This document shows, one piece after another, positions 17,447 through 26,709 of a stretch of 64,000 nt of DNA; position 1 is the stretch's first letter; every line of letters starts with the position of its first letter. A program made the translations under genes and the position numbers. Below the pieces are notes generated by a model. The model made no database searches, had not been told where the DNA came from, and worked only from the letters and a program-made list of their open reading frames with translations. The DNA is from Mycetocola spongiae. GTDB lineage: Bacteria > Actinomycetota > Actinomycetes > Actinomycetales > Microbacteriaceae. The stretch is taken from positions 310,001 to 374,000 of the forward strand of contig NZ_CP080203.1 in the NCBI RefSeq assembly GCF_020424085.1. Reading direction: 5' to 3'.

Positions 17447-17904
17447 GCATCGAAATAAATAACGAATCCGCCGTCCCGGTGGATGAGGCCGCGCTGCTGC
17501 GCCTGGCCGCCTACGCCCTCTCGGCCATGCACGTCAGCGCCGAGGCCGACCTCAATATCGTGGCGGTGGACGAGGCCGCGATGGAACAGCTGCACGTGCA
17601 GTGGATGGACGAGCCGGGCCCCACCGATGTGCTGAGCTTCCCGATGGACGAGCTGCGCCCGGGTACCCCGGATCAGCCGACCCCCGCCGGGCTGCTCGGC
17701 GATATTGTGCTGTGCCCCCAGGTGGCGCAGGGCCAGGCCGAGACCGCCGGCCACAGCGAGCTCGACGAGCTGCTGCTGCTGACCACCCACGGCATTCTGC
17801 ACCTGCTGGGTTACGATCACGCGGAGCCCGAGGAAAAGCGCGAGATGTTTGGGATTCAGCGCGATATCCTGCTCGGATTTCACGTCCAGGAGCGTCGAAA
17901 ATAG
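17443..17904 (+). CDS. ybeY: Endoribonuclease YbeY (rRNA maturation)
   Basis: Single-strand-specific metal-dependent RNase needed for 16S rRNA 3' maturation and ribosome quality control. 153 residues; the zinc motif HGILHLLGYDH (His-x3-His-x5-His) is complete and the upstream DVLSFPMDE segment is typical. It starts in the ATGA overlap with phoH, so translation is coupled. Confidence 0.95.
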   Translation: MSIEINNESAVPVDEAALLRLAAYALSAMHVSAEADLNIVAVDEAAMEQLHVQWMDEPGPTDVLSFPMDELRPGTPDQPTPAGLLGDIVLCPQVAQGQAETAGHSELDELLLLTTHGILHLLGYDHAEPEEKREMFGIQRDILLGFHVQERRK

Positions 17905-17919
17905 TCCCGGTAGCCCCGC

Positions 17920-19224
17920 ATGAGTGAATTTTTGGTGGCCGGTGTTGCCCTCCTCCTTGTGGCCTTTGCGGGTCTCATGGCGGCGGGTGATGCCGCGATC
18001 ACCGTGAAGAGCCGCAGCGATATCCTGGAGCTCTCGGAGACCTCGCGTTTTGCGCGCTCCCTGCGCGCCATCTCCGCCGATCCCGGCACCCACCTGAACG
18101 CGATTAACTTCATCAGGATTCTGGCGGAGTCCACCGCCGCGGTGCTGATTACCCTCGCGATCTCCTCGCGCCTGGATAATTTCTGGCTCGCCCTGCTGAT
18201 CTCGGCGTTTATCATGACCGTCGTCTCGTTTATCCTCGTGGGGGCCAGCCCGCGCAGCGTGGGCCGGGTGCATGCCGCGCAGGTGCTGCGCCTGACCGCG
18301 CCGCTGCTGCATGCCGTGCGCTGGCTGCTGGGGCCGCTCGCGGATGCGCTGGTTCACCTGGGCAACCGGGTGACCCCGGGCGTGGCCCGCGATGTCACGT
18401 TTAATAACGAGGAGCAGCTGCTCTCGATGGTGGACGAGGCCACGGAATACGATGTGCTCGAGGAGGATGACCGCGAGCTCATCCACTCGATCTTTGAATT
18501 TAACGACACGCTCGCGCGCGAGGTCATGGTGCCGCGCACCGATATGATCACGATCGACGCGGATTCCTCCGCGGGGCAGGCGATGGGTCTATTCCTGAGC
18601 ACCGGCGTCTCGCGTATCCCCGTGATCGACGGCTCGGCCGATCAGGTGGTGGGCATCCTCTACCTGCGCGATGTGGCCCGCCTTGCCTATGAGGGCTCCG
18701 AGCTGGCCCGCGCCGCCGAGGTGCGCACGCTTGTGCGCCCGGCCTCGTTTGTGCCCGATTCGGTCAAGGCCGATGCGCTGCTGCGCCGGATGCAGCTGGA
18801 ATCCAATCACCTCGCGATGGTGGTGGACGAATATGGCGGCATCGCCGGGTTGGTGACCCTCGAGGATCTCCTCGAGGAGCTGGTGGGCGATATCTCCGAT
18901 GAATACGATTCCGATACCGTGGAGGTCGAGGAGCTGGGGGAGGGCCGCTATCGGGTGAACGCCCGGCTGCCCATCGATGAGCTCGGGGAGCTCTACGATC
19001 TGGAACTTGAGGACGAGGACGTGGACACCGTGGGTGGCCTGCTCTCGAAGGCGCTGGGCAGGCTGCCCGTGGCCGGCTCGGTGGCAAAGGTGGACGGTCT
19101 CACCCTGCGTGCCGAGCGCACCGAGGGCCGCCGCAAGCGTGTTTCCACCATTATTGTGTCCCCGGATACCGGGGCCCAGGACATTTTAACGCCGCAGGAC
19201 GCGGCAGGAGAGGACCAGTCATGA
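17920..19224 (+). CDS. CBS-pair membrane protein of the CorC/HlyC (DUF21) family
   Basis: 434 residues. A DUF21 membrane domain (about 1-185, with three to four hydrophobic segments) is followed by a CBS pair (about 205-325; VMVPRTDMITIDADSSAGQA and DEYGGIAGLVTLEDLLEELVGDI) and a CorC/HlyC C-terminal domain (about 340-425). The family is usually called hemolysin-like but better evidence links it to magnesium/cobalt transport; the name hemolysin should not be read as toxin. Conserved between ybeY and era. The stop overlaps the era start by 4 nt. Confidence 0.9.
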   Translation: MSEFLVAGVALLLVAFAGLMAAGDAAITVKSRSDILELSETSRFARSLRAISADPGTHLNAINFIRILAESTAAVLITLAISSRLDNFWLALLISAFIMTVVSFILVGASPRSVGRVHAAQVLRLTAPLLHAVRWLLGPLADALVHLGNRVTPGVARDVTFNNEEQLLSMVDEATEYDVLEEDDRELIHSIFEFNDTLAREVMVPRTDMITIDADSSAGQAMGLFLSTGVSRIPVIDGSADQVVGILYLRDVARLAYEGSELARAAEVRTLVRPASFVPDSVKADALLRRMQLESNHLAMVVDEYGGIAGLVTLEDLLEELVGDISDEYDSDTVEVEELGEGRYRVNARLPIDELGELYDLELEDEDVDTVGGLLSKALGRLPVAGSVAKVDGLTLRAERTEGRRKRVSTIIVSPDTGAQDILTPQDAAGEDQS

Positions 19225-20162
19225 CCAATCAGGAGGAGCCCACGCCCCGCAAGCCGCGCGGCGGCGCCAAGGCCCCGGAGTTCCGCTCCGGCTTTGTGTC
19301 CTTTGTGGGACGCCCCAACGTGGGTAAGTCCACGCTGACCAATGCCCTGGTGGGGCAGAAGGTTGCGATCACCAGCGCCAAGCCGCAGACCACGCGTAAG
19401 GCGATCCGCGGAATTGTGCACCACAGCACCGGCCAGCTGGTGGTGGTGGATACCCCCGGTATCCACCGTCCGCGCACCCTGCTGGGCGAGCGCCTGAACG
19501 ACCTGGTGCAGAATACCCTGAGCGATGTGGACGTGATCGGGTTTTGCATGCCCGCCAACGAGAAGCTGGGCCCCGGTGACCGCTTCATCAACGAGCAGCT
19601 TGATCTCTACCCGCGGGCCAAGAAGGTCGCGATTGTCACCAAGATCGATACCGTGAATAACACCACCATCGCTAAGCAGCTGATGGCGGTGCAGGGCCTG
19701 CGCGAATGGGATGCGATCATTCCCGTCTCGGCCGTGACCGATGAGCAGCTGGATATCCTCTCCGCCGAGCTGATTAAGCTCATGCCGGTGGCCGAGGCCA
19801 TGTATCCGGAGGAGGCCATCACCGATGAAACCGATGAGGAGCGCATCTCCGAGTTCATCCGCGAGGCAGCCCTCGAGGGAGTTCACGATGAGCTGCCGCA
19901 CTCGCTCGCCGTGACCATCGACGAGATGGTTGAGCGCGAGGATAAAAACCTGCTGGAGATCTACGCCAACCTCTTTGTGGAGCGCGATAGCCAGAAGGGC
20001 ATCATCATCGGCCACCGCGGGGAGCGCCTGCGCGAGGTGGGCGAGACCGCCCGCGCGCAGATCGAGGACCTACTGGGTCGCCGCGTATTCCTCTCGCTCC
20101 GGGTGAAGGTCGCCAAGGAATGGCAGCGCGACCCGAACCAGCTGGGACGCCTCGGCTTCTAG
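19221..20162 (+). CDS. era: GTPase Era
   Basis: Ras-like GTPase with a KH domain that binds the 3' end of 16S rRNA during 30S assembly. 313 residues. G1 GRPNVGKST, G2/T-rich KPQTTRKA, G3 DTPGIHRP, G4 TKIDT, and the KH motif GIIIGHRGERLREVG near residue 265. Last gene of the hrcA-led operon. In related genomes leuA or recO usually follows closely; here about 13 kb of accessory genes intervene. Confidence 0.97.
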   Translation: MTNQEEPTPRKPRGGAKAPEFRSGFVSFVGRPNVGKSTLTNALVGQKVAITSAKPQTTRKAIRGIVHHSTGQLVVVDTPGIHRPRTLLGERLNDLVQNTLSDVDVIGFCMPANEKLGPGDRFINEQLDLYPRAKKVAIVTKIDTVNNTTIAKQLMAVQGLREWDAIIPVSAVTDEQLDILSAELIKLMPVAEAMYPEEAITDETDEERISEFIREAALEGVHDELPHSLAVTIDEMVEREDKNLLEIYANLFVERDSQKGIIIGHRGERLREVGETARAQIEDLLGRRVFLSLRVKVAKEWQRDPNQLGRLGF

Positions 20163-20262
20163 CCCGGAGGAATGCCCGCGGCCGGGGTGAGATACATCGG
20201 AAGAGTGATCTTTCCCCGGATGCGGGCCGGATAATACGGGTTTGGCCCCGGGGAGCGCTAGC

Positions 20263-21498
20263 GTGAGAGATATGTTCCGACCCCTGACCCGCGTGCAGCT
20301 TGTCAGCGACCTGATTATCGCTGTGGCCTTTGGCGCGCTCATGGTACCCATCAACTATCACGATGGGCTCCCGGGGATGCTGGTGCTGCTCGCGATGGCG
20401 GCCGCGCTTGCGCTGCGCCGGCTCTCGCCCGGGCTCTCGCTGATCATCGCCTGGCTGGGAATCGCGGTGCAACTGGGCAGCAGCATGCCCGCGATCCTCG
20501 CCAATGCCGCGATCCTCGGGGTGCTCTATTCCTCGGGGGCCTATGGCGAAAAACGTTCCAAGTGGATGGGCCTGGTCTCGGCGATCATCGGCGGGCTGCT
20601 CGCCGGATACTATACGGCCTTCCATCTCACCCGCACGATGAACGGCCCGCTCACGGTCGAGAGCCTGCCCTCCACGATGGTGCTGGGCACGGTGGCCGCG
20701 GTGGCCGCGGTATTTGTTCTCACGCTGTCCTGGACCGTGGGCCTGCTGATCCGCACCGGGCGCGAGGCGCGCGCCGAGGGACATCAGCGCTATCTGGCCG
20801 AGCGGGAGCAGTTTGCCGCGCAGCAGGCCATGTTTGCGCTGGAGGAGCGCAACCGCATCGCCCGCGATATGCACGATGTGGTTGCCCATTCGCTCGCGGT
20901 GATCATCGCGCAATCCGATGGCTCGCGCTATGTGCACCGGGATAATCCGCAGGCCCTGGACGGCACGCTGCGCACGGTCTCGGATACCGCCCGCGAGGCG
21001 CTGACCGATGTGCGCCTGCTGCTCTCGGAGCTGCGCCATAGCCAGGGGGACGGCCCGCAGCCGGTGCTCAGCGACCTCGGCCACCTGATCGAGCAGATGC
21101 GCGCCACGGGCCTGGATATCCACTTCACCGAGACCGGCTCGATGGTGCCCCTGCCCACCGGGCAACAGATCGCCCTCTATCGCATCGTGCAGGAATCGCT
21201 GACCAATGCGCTGCGCCACGGCGACCGCTCGCGCCCCGTGATGCTGCATTTTTTCTGGCGCCCCGACTCCCTCACCGTGCAGATCGATAACACCACGCTT
21301 CCGGTGGCCCCCGGCGCGGCCCCGCGCTCGCCCGGGCACGGCCTGCCGGGCATGCAGGAGCGTGCAGCGCTAGCCGGCGGAAGCATAACCTTTGACCGAC
21401 CGCGGCCGCTCTCGGGAGGTTCGGGCGCACAACATTTTGTGGTCACCGTGCATATGCCGGTGGGCGGCACGGGTGCGATTGCGCTCGGCCGGCCCTAA
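20263..21498 (+). CDS. NarL-type sensor histidine kinase
   Basis: 411 residues. About five to six membrane segments in the first 170 residues with very short loops, so the signal is probably sensed in the membrane. A coiled linker (REARAEGHQRYLAEREQ) leads to the HisKA_3 dimerisation/phosphoacceptor box ERNRIARDMHDVVAHSLAVI (His near residue 205) and an HATPase_c domain with IVQESLTNALRHG and GHGLPGMQERAALAGG. The open frame begins at 20242, but GTG 20263 has GGGGAG 7 nt upstream; ATG 20272 is possible. It pairs with the response regulator that follows; together with the ABC exporter next to them this resembles envelope- or antibiotic-sensing modules. Confidence 0.9.
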   Translation: MRDMFRPLTRVQLVSDLIIAVAFGALMVPINYHDGLPGMLVLLAMAAALALRRLSPGLSLIIAWLGIAVQLGSSMPAILANAAILGVLYSSGAYGEKRSKWMGLVSAIIGGLLAGYYTAFHLTRTMNGPLTVESLPSTMVLGTVAAVAAVFVLTLSWTVGLLIRTGREARAEGHQRYLAEREQFAAQQAMFALEERNRIARDMHDVVAHSLAVIIAQSDGSRYVHRDNPQALDGTLRTVSDTAREALTDVRLLLSELRHSQGDGPQPVLSDLGHLIEQMRATGLDIHFTETGSMVPLPTGQQIALYRIVQESLTNALRHGDRSRPVMLHFFWRPDSLTVQIDNTTLPVAPGAAPRSPGHGLPGMQERAALAGGSITFDRPRPLSGGSGAQHFVVTVHMPVGGTGAIALGRP

Positions 21499-21557
21499 AC
21501 TCAACTCACCCGGTGGTAGCGTGACATCGGGACCCCTATCCAAAGGAACAACACAGC

Positions 21558-22250
21558 ATGAGCGTAATTCGCGTGGGACTTGTGGACGACCAGGCGCTGT
21601 TTCGGGCCGGCATTAAGATGCTGATTGATTCCCAGGACGACCTGGAATTTGTGGGGGAGGCGGCCAATGGCCGCGAGGGTCTGGAACTCGTGCGCGAGCG
21701 CACCCCCGATGTGGTGCTGATGGACGTGCGCATGCCCGTGATGGACGGCATCGCCGCCACCGCCGCCATCCTGGAGGAGGCCGATCGCCTCGGCACCCCG
21801 CCCCCGAAGATCGTGGTGCTCACCACGTTTGACCTGGACGAGGGCGCGGCCCGGGCCCTCCGGATCGGGGCCAGCGGATTTTTGCTGAAGGATACCCAGC
21901 CGGAGTTTTTGCTCGCCGCGATCCGCACGGTTTATGCCGGCAGCGCGGTGATTGCCCCGGGTGCCGTGCACGACCTGTTCAGCTCCGTGTCCTCGCGCCC
22001 CGCGGCGCGTCCCGTGCCGGAGAGCTTCCGCAGCCTGACTGGGCGCGAGGAGGAAATCTTCAGGCTCGCGGCCGCGGGCCTGAGCAATACCGAGATTGCG
22101 GGCCACGAATTCCTGAGCGAGGCCACCGTGAAAACCCATATCAGCCGGGTGCTCTCCAAGCTCTCGCTGCGCGACCGCGTGCAACTCGTGGTTTTTGCCT
22201 ATGAGCACGGCCTGAACGCGAGCGAAAACGATGGCGCGCCGCGCGCCTGA
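21558..22250 (+). CDS. LuxR/NarL-family response regulator
   Basis: 230 residues. Receiver domain 1-125 with the acidic pocket VDDQ, phosphoacceptor Asp in VVLMDVRMPVMDG (near residue 56), Thr in VVLTTFD and Lys in GFLLKDTQ. The C-terminal LuxR helix-turn-helix has SLTGREEEIFRLAAAGLSNTEIA and SEATVKTHISRVLSKL. ATG 21558 has AAAGGAA 12 nt upstream. It is the cognate partner of the kinase and probably regulates the ABC genes downstream. Confidence 0.95.
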   Translation: MSVIRVGLVDDQALFRAGIKMLIDSQDDLEFVGEAANGREGLELVRERTPDVVLMDVRMPVMDGIAATAAILEEADRLGTPPPKIVVLTTFDLDEGAARALRIGASGFLLKDTQPEFLLAAIRTVYAGSAVIAPGAVHDLFSSVSSRPAARPVPESFRSLTGREEEIFRLAAAGLSNTEIAGHEFLSEATVKTHISRVLSKLSLRDRVQLVVFAYEHGLNASENDGAPRA

Positions 22251-22356
22251 GCCGCGCGGATGATCACAACCGGGTGGGGGATACCTCGCCCGGATGACGC
22301 GGGATAGCCCGCGGTGGCGATGACGGGCCCACCGCCGCGGCCATAGCGTCGGAGGC

Positions 22357-23118
22357 ATGACCACTTCTTCCCCCACGCCGGCCCTCGCGGCCCGCGTTAT
22401 TCATGTTCAGAAGCATTTTGGCAGCGGCAGCGGGGCGGTGAGCGCCCTCAGCGATATATCGCTGGGGATCCGGCGCGGCGAGTTCACCGCGATCATGGGC
22501 CCCTCGGGCTCGGGCAAGTCCACGCTGATGCACATCATGGCCGGGCTGGACACCCCCTCCTCGGGCGAGGTCTGGCTCGGCGATACCGAGATCAGCGGGC
22601 TAGACGACCGGGAGCTGACCCGCCTGCGCCGCACCCGCATCGGCTTCGTTTTTCAATCCTTTAACCTGGTGCCCACCCTGACCGCGGCGCAGAATATTGA
22701 GCTTCCGTTTGAGCTCGGCGGCACCCCCGTGGACGCGGAGCGCCGCGAGTTCATCGACGGTCTCTGCGCCGCGCTGGGGCTCCAGGACAGGCTGGGGCAT
22801 CGCCCGAGCCAGCTCTCGGGCGGGCAACAGCAGCGGGTCGCCATCGTGCGTGCCCTCGCCACCCGGCCCGATCTGATCTTCGCGGATGAGCCAACGGGTG
22901 CGCTGGATAGCCGCACGGGTCGCGAGGTGCTGGGGCTGCTCGCGGATGCCTGTGCCCGCTATGGCCAGTCGATAGCGATGGTCACCCACGATCCGATTGC
23001 CGCGAGCTTTGCCGATCGGATCCTGGTTCTCCAGGACGGCGTGATCCGGCGCGATGTGGGGCGGCAGACGCCCGAGCAGATCTCGGCACTGATGCTGGGC
23101 CTCGAGGAGGCGGCGTGA
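22357..23118 (+). CDS. ABC transporter ATP-binding protein (MacB/LolD-like)
   Basis: 253-residue ATPase. Walker [11 protein letters not shown]-loop in [17 protein letters not shown], signature [16 protein letters not shown], Walker [14 protein letters not shown], switch His in MVTHDP. The FVFQSFNL and EPTGALD patterns are characteristic of the MacB/FtsE/LolD group that works with FtsX-type permeases. It overlaps the permease gene that follows. Likely role: lipoprotein or antimicrobial-compound export under the adjacent two-component system. Confidence 0.92.
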   Translation: MTTSSPTPALAARVIHVQKHFGSGSGAVSALSDISLGIRRGEFTAIMGPSGSGKSTLMHIMAGLDTPSSGEVWLGDTEISGLDDRELTRLRRTRIGFVFQSFNLVPTLTAAQNIELPFELGGTPVDAERREFIDGLCAALGLQDRLGHRPSQLSGGQQQRVAIVRALATRPDLIFADEPTGALDSRTGREVLGLLADACARYGQSIAMVTHDPIAASFADRILVLQDGVIRRDVGRQTPEQISALMLGLEEAA

Positions 23119-24506
23119 TGCCCGCGGCGCTGCGTGAGCGCGGTTCGGCGATCCTGGTCGCGGCGCTCGCGAGTGCGTTTGGTGTTGCGCTCTTGCAGGG
23201 CACCTCGATCCTGAGCACGGTGATCGACGGCGAGAGTGTGGGCCAGTCTCCCACCACGCGGATTATGGTGGGGCTGGTCGCGGTGGTCTTTTTTGCGATC
23301 GCCGTTTATGTCTCGGCGGTGGTGACCAGCAATACCGTGAGCACCGTGGTGGCCGGGCGGATCCGGGAGCTGGCGCTCTATCGGCTGATCGGCGCGGATG
23401 GTGCGAGCCTGCGCGCGGGGATCGCCCGTGATGGCCTGCTGGCCGGCACCATCGGTGCGGTGCTGGGTGGGCTGGCCGCCGTGGGGCTGGTCTTTGCGGG
23501 GGTTGCCGGGGCCGTGGCCGCCGGGGCGCTCCCGGACCACCACTATGTGCTGCTGGAGCCGCTCCTGATTCTCCCGGTGATCGTGACCATCCTGATGGGC
23601 TGGGCCGCGAGCTGGGCGGGTTCGCGGCGGGTGCTGGCCGTCACCCCGATCCAGGCGCTCGGCGTGGACAGCGCCGACGCGGGGGAGCGCGGGGCCGGCC
23701 CGGCACGCACCACATGGGGATGGGTGCTCCTGGCGGTGGGCGTGCTGCTGCTTGCCGCGGGGGTGGCCGCGGGTGCGGTATCGGGGGCCGCCGTGCTGAT
23801 CGGTGTGCTCGGGGGGATCCTGTCCTTCAGCGGCATCGTGGCGCTGTCCCCGAGCCTGATGCCGGCGCTGCTCCGGCTCACCGGCGGGCTACTGGGCTCG
23901 GGCCCCGCGGGGCGAATCGCCGCGGCCAATGCCGTGCGCTATCCGGCGCGCAGCGCCCGCAGCATGATTGGGCTGGTGATCGGGATCACGCTGATCTCGA
24001 TGTTCTCCGTGGCGAGCCAGACCCTGGTGGCCGCGGTGGGCGTGCTGGGGGAGGCAAACCCGGGGGTCGCCCCGGCCCTGGACGAGGCGGTCACGATTGT
24101 CATGACGATATTTGGGGTTCTTTTTGGTTTTTCCGCCTTGATCGCAGCGGTCGGGCTGATTAATAATCTCTCGCTCAGCGTGATCCAGCGCCGTCGCGAG
24201 CTGGGCCTGCTGCGTGCGCTGGGCTTCGGGCGGGGGCAGTTGCGTCGGATGATACTGGCCGAGGCCACCCAGATGTCGCTCGTGGCGGTGCTTTTTGGGG
24301 TGCTGCTGGGCACTGCCTATGGCTGGGCCGGGGCCCAATCGCTGCTCGGCGGGACGATCCCGGGCTTTTGGATCGCGCCGGTCTTTCCCCTGCCGATGCT
24401 GCTGGGCATTCTCCTGCTTGCGCTTCTGCTCGCGGCGGGAGCCTCGCTCGCGCCGAGCCGCGCGGCCACGCGGCTCTCGCCGGTGCGGGCACTCGCGGTG
24501 GATTAG
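23118..24506 (+). CDS. FtsX-type ABC transporter permease
   Basis: About 462 residues with the paired FtsX permease architecture: membrane segments near 15-35, 50-75, 110-145, 155-175, 200-245, then the second half with segments near 325-350, 385-410 and 420-450, the last two in the conserved RRRELGLLRALGFGRGQLRRM context. The large extracytoplasmic domain of true MacB is absent; this is the shorter actinobacterial form. ATG 23118 overlaps the upstream TGA by one base, with GGAGG 7 nt before it; GTG 23115 is possible. The frame stays open for 33 codons after the TAG stop (see findings). Confidence 0.88.
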   Translation: MPAALRERGSAILVAALASAFGVALLQGTSILSTVIDGESVGQSPTTRIMVGLVAVVFFAIAVYVSAVVTSNTVSTVVAGRIRELALYRLIGADGASLRAGIARDGLLAGTIGAVLGGLAAVGLVFAGVAGAVAAGALPDHHYVLLEPLLILPVIVTILMGWAASWAGSRRVLAVTPIQALGVDSADAGERGAGPARTTWGWVLLAVGVLLLAAGVAAGAVSGAAVLIGVLGGILSFSGIVALSPSLMPALLRLTGGLLGSGPAGRIAAANAVRYPARSARSMIGLVIGITLISMFSVASQTLVAAVGVLGEANPGVAPALDEAVTIVMTIFGVLFGFSALIAAVGLINNLSLSVIQRRRELGLLRALGFGRGQLRRMILAEATQMSLVAVLFGVLLGTAYGWAGAQSLLGGTIPGFWIAPVFPLPMLLGILLLALLLAAGASLAPSRAATRLSPVRALAVD

Positions 24507-24647
24507 ACCCCCGGCGCTTCCGCTGCGGGGCGTGTCTTCGGGGCCGCGGCCGCGCCCGAAGTCGGCCCCACCGGGGAGGCCCCGAGCGCTACCGAGGTGC
24601 CGGTCTGAGGTGATCACACGGCGCACGCCGCGGCCGCGGACCGGCCG

Positions 24648-24696
24648 GCCCGCGCGGCCCCGCCCGCCGAGGCCGGAGGGCCGGGGCCGCGCGGGC
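24648..24696. terminator. 15-bp hairpin between convergent genes
   Basis: GCCCGCGCGGCCCCG (24648-24662) and its perfect complement (24682-24696) enclose a 19-nt loop. It lies 9 nt beyond the stop of the minus-strand binding-protein gene. No T tract follows on either strand, so it may block read-through or stabilise mRNA ends rather than act as a classical intrinsic terminator. Confidence 0.6.
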
Positions 24697-24705
24697 ATAT
24701 TCGGG

Positions 24706-26370
24706 CTATTTGAGCCAGCCCACCGTGGTCCAATCGGGCCCAAAATTACCCGCAAAGGCCCCATAATTGGCGATTCCGGGGCGGATGGCCACCACCCGCG
24801 GGGTCTGCGCGATCGGCAGCGAGTGGCCCTCCTCCCAGACGAGCCTATCGGCCTGATTGGTGAGGTCGGCGAGTTTTTTGGGGTCCAGCTCGGCATTGGC
24901 CTGGGTGAGCAGGTCGGTGATCTTCTCGGTACTGATCTTTCCGTAGTTCTGGGTTTTGTCACCGGCCTGGTAGATGCTCACGCTATCGGCCAGGAACCCC
25001 GTGCTGGCCCAGGAAAAAATGGTCAGGTCGAAATTTCCGGGAGTAACGTTATCGCGGAAAAACGCCTCGGAGGGCACCGTGACGATCTCCACCTTCACCT
25101 GGACCGCCGCGAGCTGAGCCTGTACCAGCTCGGCGAGCTGCTGCGAGGTGGGGGTGGCCGCGGGGATCACCAGGCGTGGCGCGAGCGTCACGCCGTCCTT
25201 CACGCGCGCGTCACCCGAGACCTTCCAGCCCGCGTGATCCAGCGCCTCCGCCGCCCGCTGCGGATCGGGCTCGCCCGCGGGCGCATTATCGGTATAGCCG
25301 CGATCGGTATTCAAATAGAAGTGATTATTCAGCGGCTCGACGCGATACGGGAGGCTGGAATAAATCGAGGCGGCCAGCGCCCGGCGATCGATCGCCGCCT
25401 GCAGGGCGCGGCGGGTATCGGTATCGGCCAGGAGCCCTCCGGACCCAAACGTGATGTGGCTAAAGGCGCTCCCGGAGGCCACCCGGATCTCGCTGGACGG
25501 GGCATCCTTCACCCGCCCAAAGCGCGTGCCGGAGGAGGTGAGCACCACGTCGAGCTCGTTATTCAAATAGGCGTCGATATCGGCATTTCCCTCCAGGGAG
25601 CGCAAGACCACCGAATCGAGCACGGGTTTTTCGCCCCACCAGCCGGGATCGGGCACGAGCGTCACGGTCTGGGCGGTTTGGCTAATATTCTCGATTGAGA
25701 GGCGGAAGGGGCCCGCGCTCACCGGAATTTTTTCGAGCCAGCCGGTATTAAAATCGGCGCTGCTGGAGTAATACTGCGCGGGGTAGAGCACCACAAAGAG
25801 CTTTTTCCAATCGGCAAAGGGTGTGGAAAACGTGACCACCACCTCGCGGTCATCGGCCCCCGCGGTCACGCTTGAGATCGAGCTATAGCCGGTGATATTC
25901 CCGGAGAGATAGGCGGGATCGGCCCCGCTATTGCCGCGCCATACGGCCTCAAAATCGCGCCACGTGATCGGTGTGCCATCGCTCCAGGCCGCCCGCTCGT
26001 TAATGCGATAGGTGACCCGCTGGGTATCGCCGGTCTCGAGCCGCGCATCGGTGACATAGTTGCGGTCCAGCTCGGGTTCATTGCGCTCATTAAACCGAAA
26101 TACCTGGGGGAACGTGGCGCCGAGGATGCTGGAGGTGACCGCGAGGGTGCCGTCAACCTGATAAAAATTCCACTGCTGGGGGATCTGCGGGATGGCCGCG
26201 CGCAGGGTGCCGCCGGGTTGTAGATCCTCCACCGGATGCGGATTAATCTGGCTCGCACCCGCCTCCACCTCGTCCTTGGACTCCGGGGCCGCGCCGCCCG
26301 CGCATGCGGAGAGTGCGAGGCCCGCGAGGGCGAGAATAATTATTAATCGGTTCCGTGTGCTGCCGTTCAT
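24706..26370 (-). CDS. Oligopeptide ABC transporter substrate-binding lipoprotein (copy 1)
   Basis: Family-5 extracellular solute-binding protein, 554 residues. Signal peptide RLIIILALAGLALSAC with a lipobox LSAC puts the protein on the outer face of the membrane. The frame extends to 26586, but ATG 26370 (MNGSTRNRL) has GGGAGG 4 nt upstream and gives a proper lipoprotein signal. The mature part carries SBP_bac_5 features (YRINERAAWSDGTPITWRDFE, FSTPFADWKKLF, TVGWLK at the end). It is a clear paralogue of the next gene; the last 120 residues are almost identical. It probably serves the divergent Opp permeases. Confidence 0.93.
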   Translation of the reverse strand: MNGSTRNRLIIILALAGLALSACAGGAAPESKDEVEAGASQINPHPVEDLQPGGTLRAAIPQIPQQWNFYQVDGTLAVTSSILGATFPQVFRFNERNEPELDRNYVTDARLETGDTQRVTYRINERAAWSDGTPITWRDFEAVWRGNSGADPAYLSGNITGYSSISSVTAGADDREVVVTFSTPFADWKKLFVVLYPAQYYSSSADFNTGWLEKIPVSAGPFRLSIENISQTAQTVTLVPDPGWWGEKPVLDSVVLRSLEGNADIDAYLNNELDVVLTSSGTRFGRVKDAPSSEIRVASGSAFSHITFGSGGLLADTDTRRALQAAIDRRALAASIYSSLPYRVEPLNNHFYLNTDRGYTDNAPAGEPDPQRAAEALDHAGWKVSGDARVKDGVTLAPRLVIPAATPTSQQLAELVQAQLAAVQVKVEIVTVPSEAFFRDNVTPGNFDLTIFSWASTGFLADSVSIYQAGDKTQNYGKISTEKITDLLTQANAELDPKKLADLTNQADRLVWEEGHSLPIAQTPRVVAIRPGIANYGAFAGNFGPDWTTVGWLK

Positions 26371-26709
26371 GATTCCTCCCGTGCCGTAATGGCGCGACGG
26401 GCGGGGCGTATCGTCCCCGCCCGTCGCGCAGAGCCTTGCCCACATCCTGGCAACCACCCCCATTGGGGGCAAGTGGTTTTTGGGGTGCAGATCCCGAAGA
26501 GACGGCCGGGGGAGTGGCATAAACGGGTGGGGAGGGCGCGTGCTTCCCCGTGATTGCGCGGCGCGTGGCGAGCGACGATGTGTCATAGAGACACGCGATT
26601 TGGGCGGTCATAATTCGTCATTAGGTGCCGGGTATGGCCGACTGGCGCCGCAACGCACGCGGCCCCGCCTCCCGGAGGGGAGACGGGGCCGCGGGTGATA
26701 CCGGTGGGG
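26371..26709. other. Spacer between the two binding-protein genes
   Basis: No gene. A GC-rich hairpin, GCGGCCCCG (26659-26667) with CGGGGCCGC (26684-26692), follows the upstream paralogue; no T run. Regions near 26575-26620 are AT-richer and could carry the promoter of copy 1, but I find no convincing -35/-10 pair. Confidence 0.45.

Noticed and set aside
24706-26586. Upstream start of the first binding protein at 26586
   Set aside because: It would bury the lipoprotein signal 70 residues inside; ATG 26370 has a strong ribosome site and gives a normal signal peptide.
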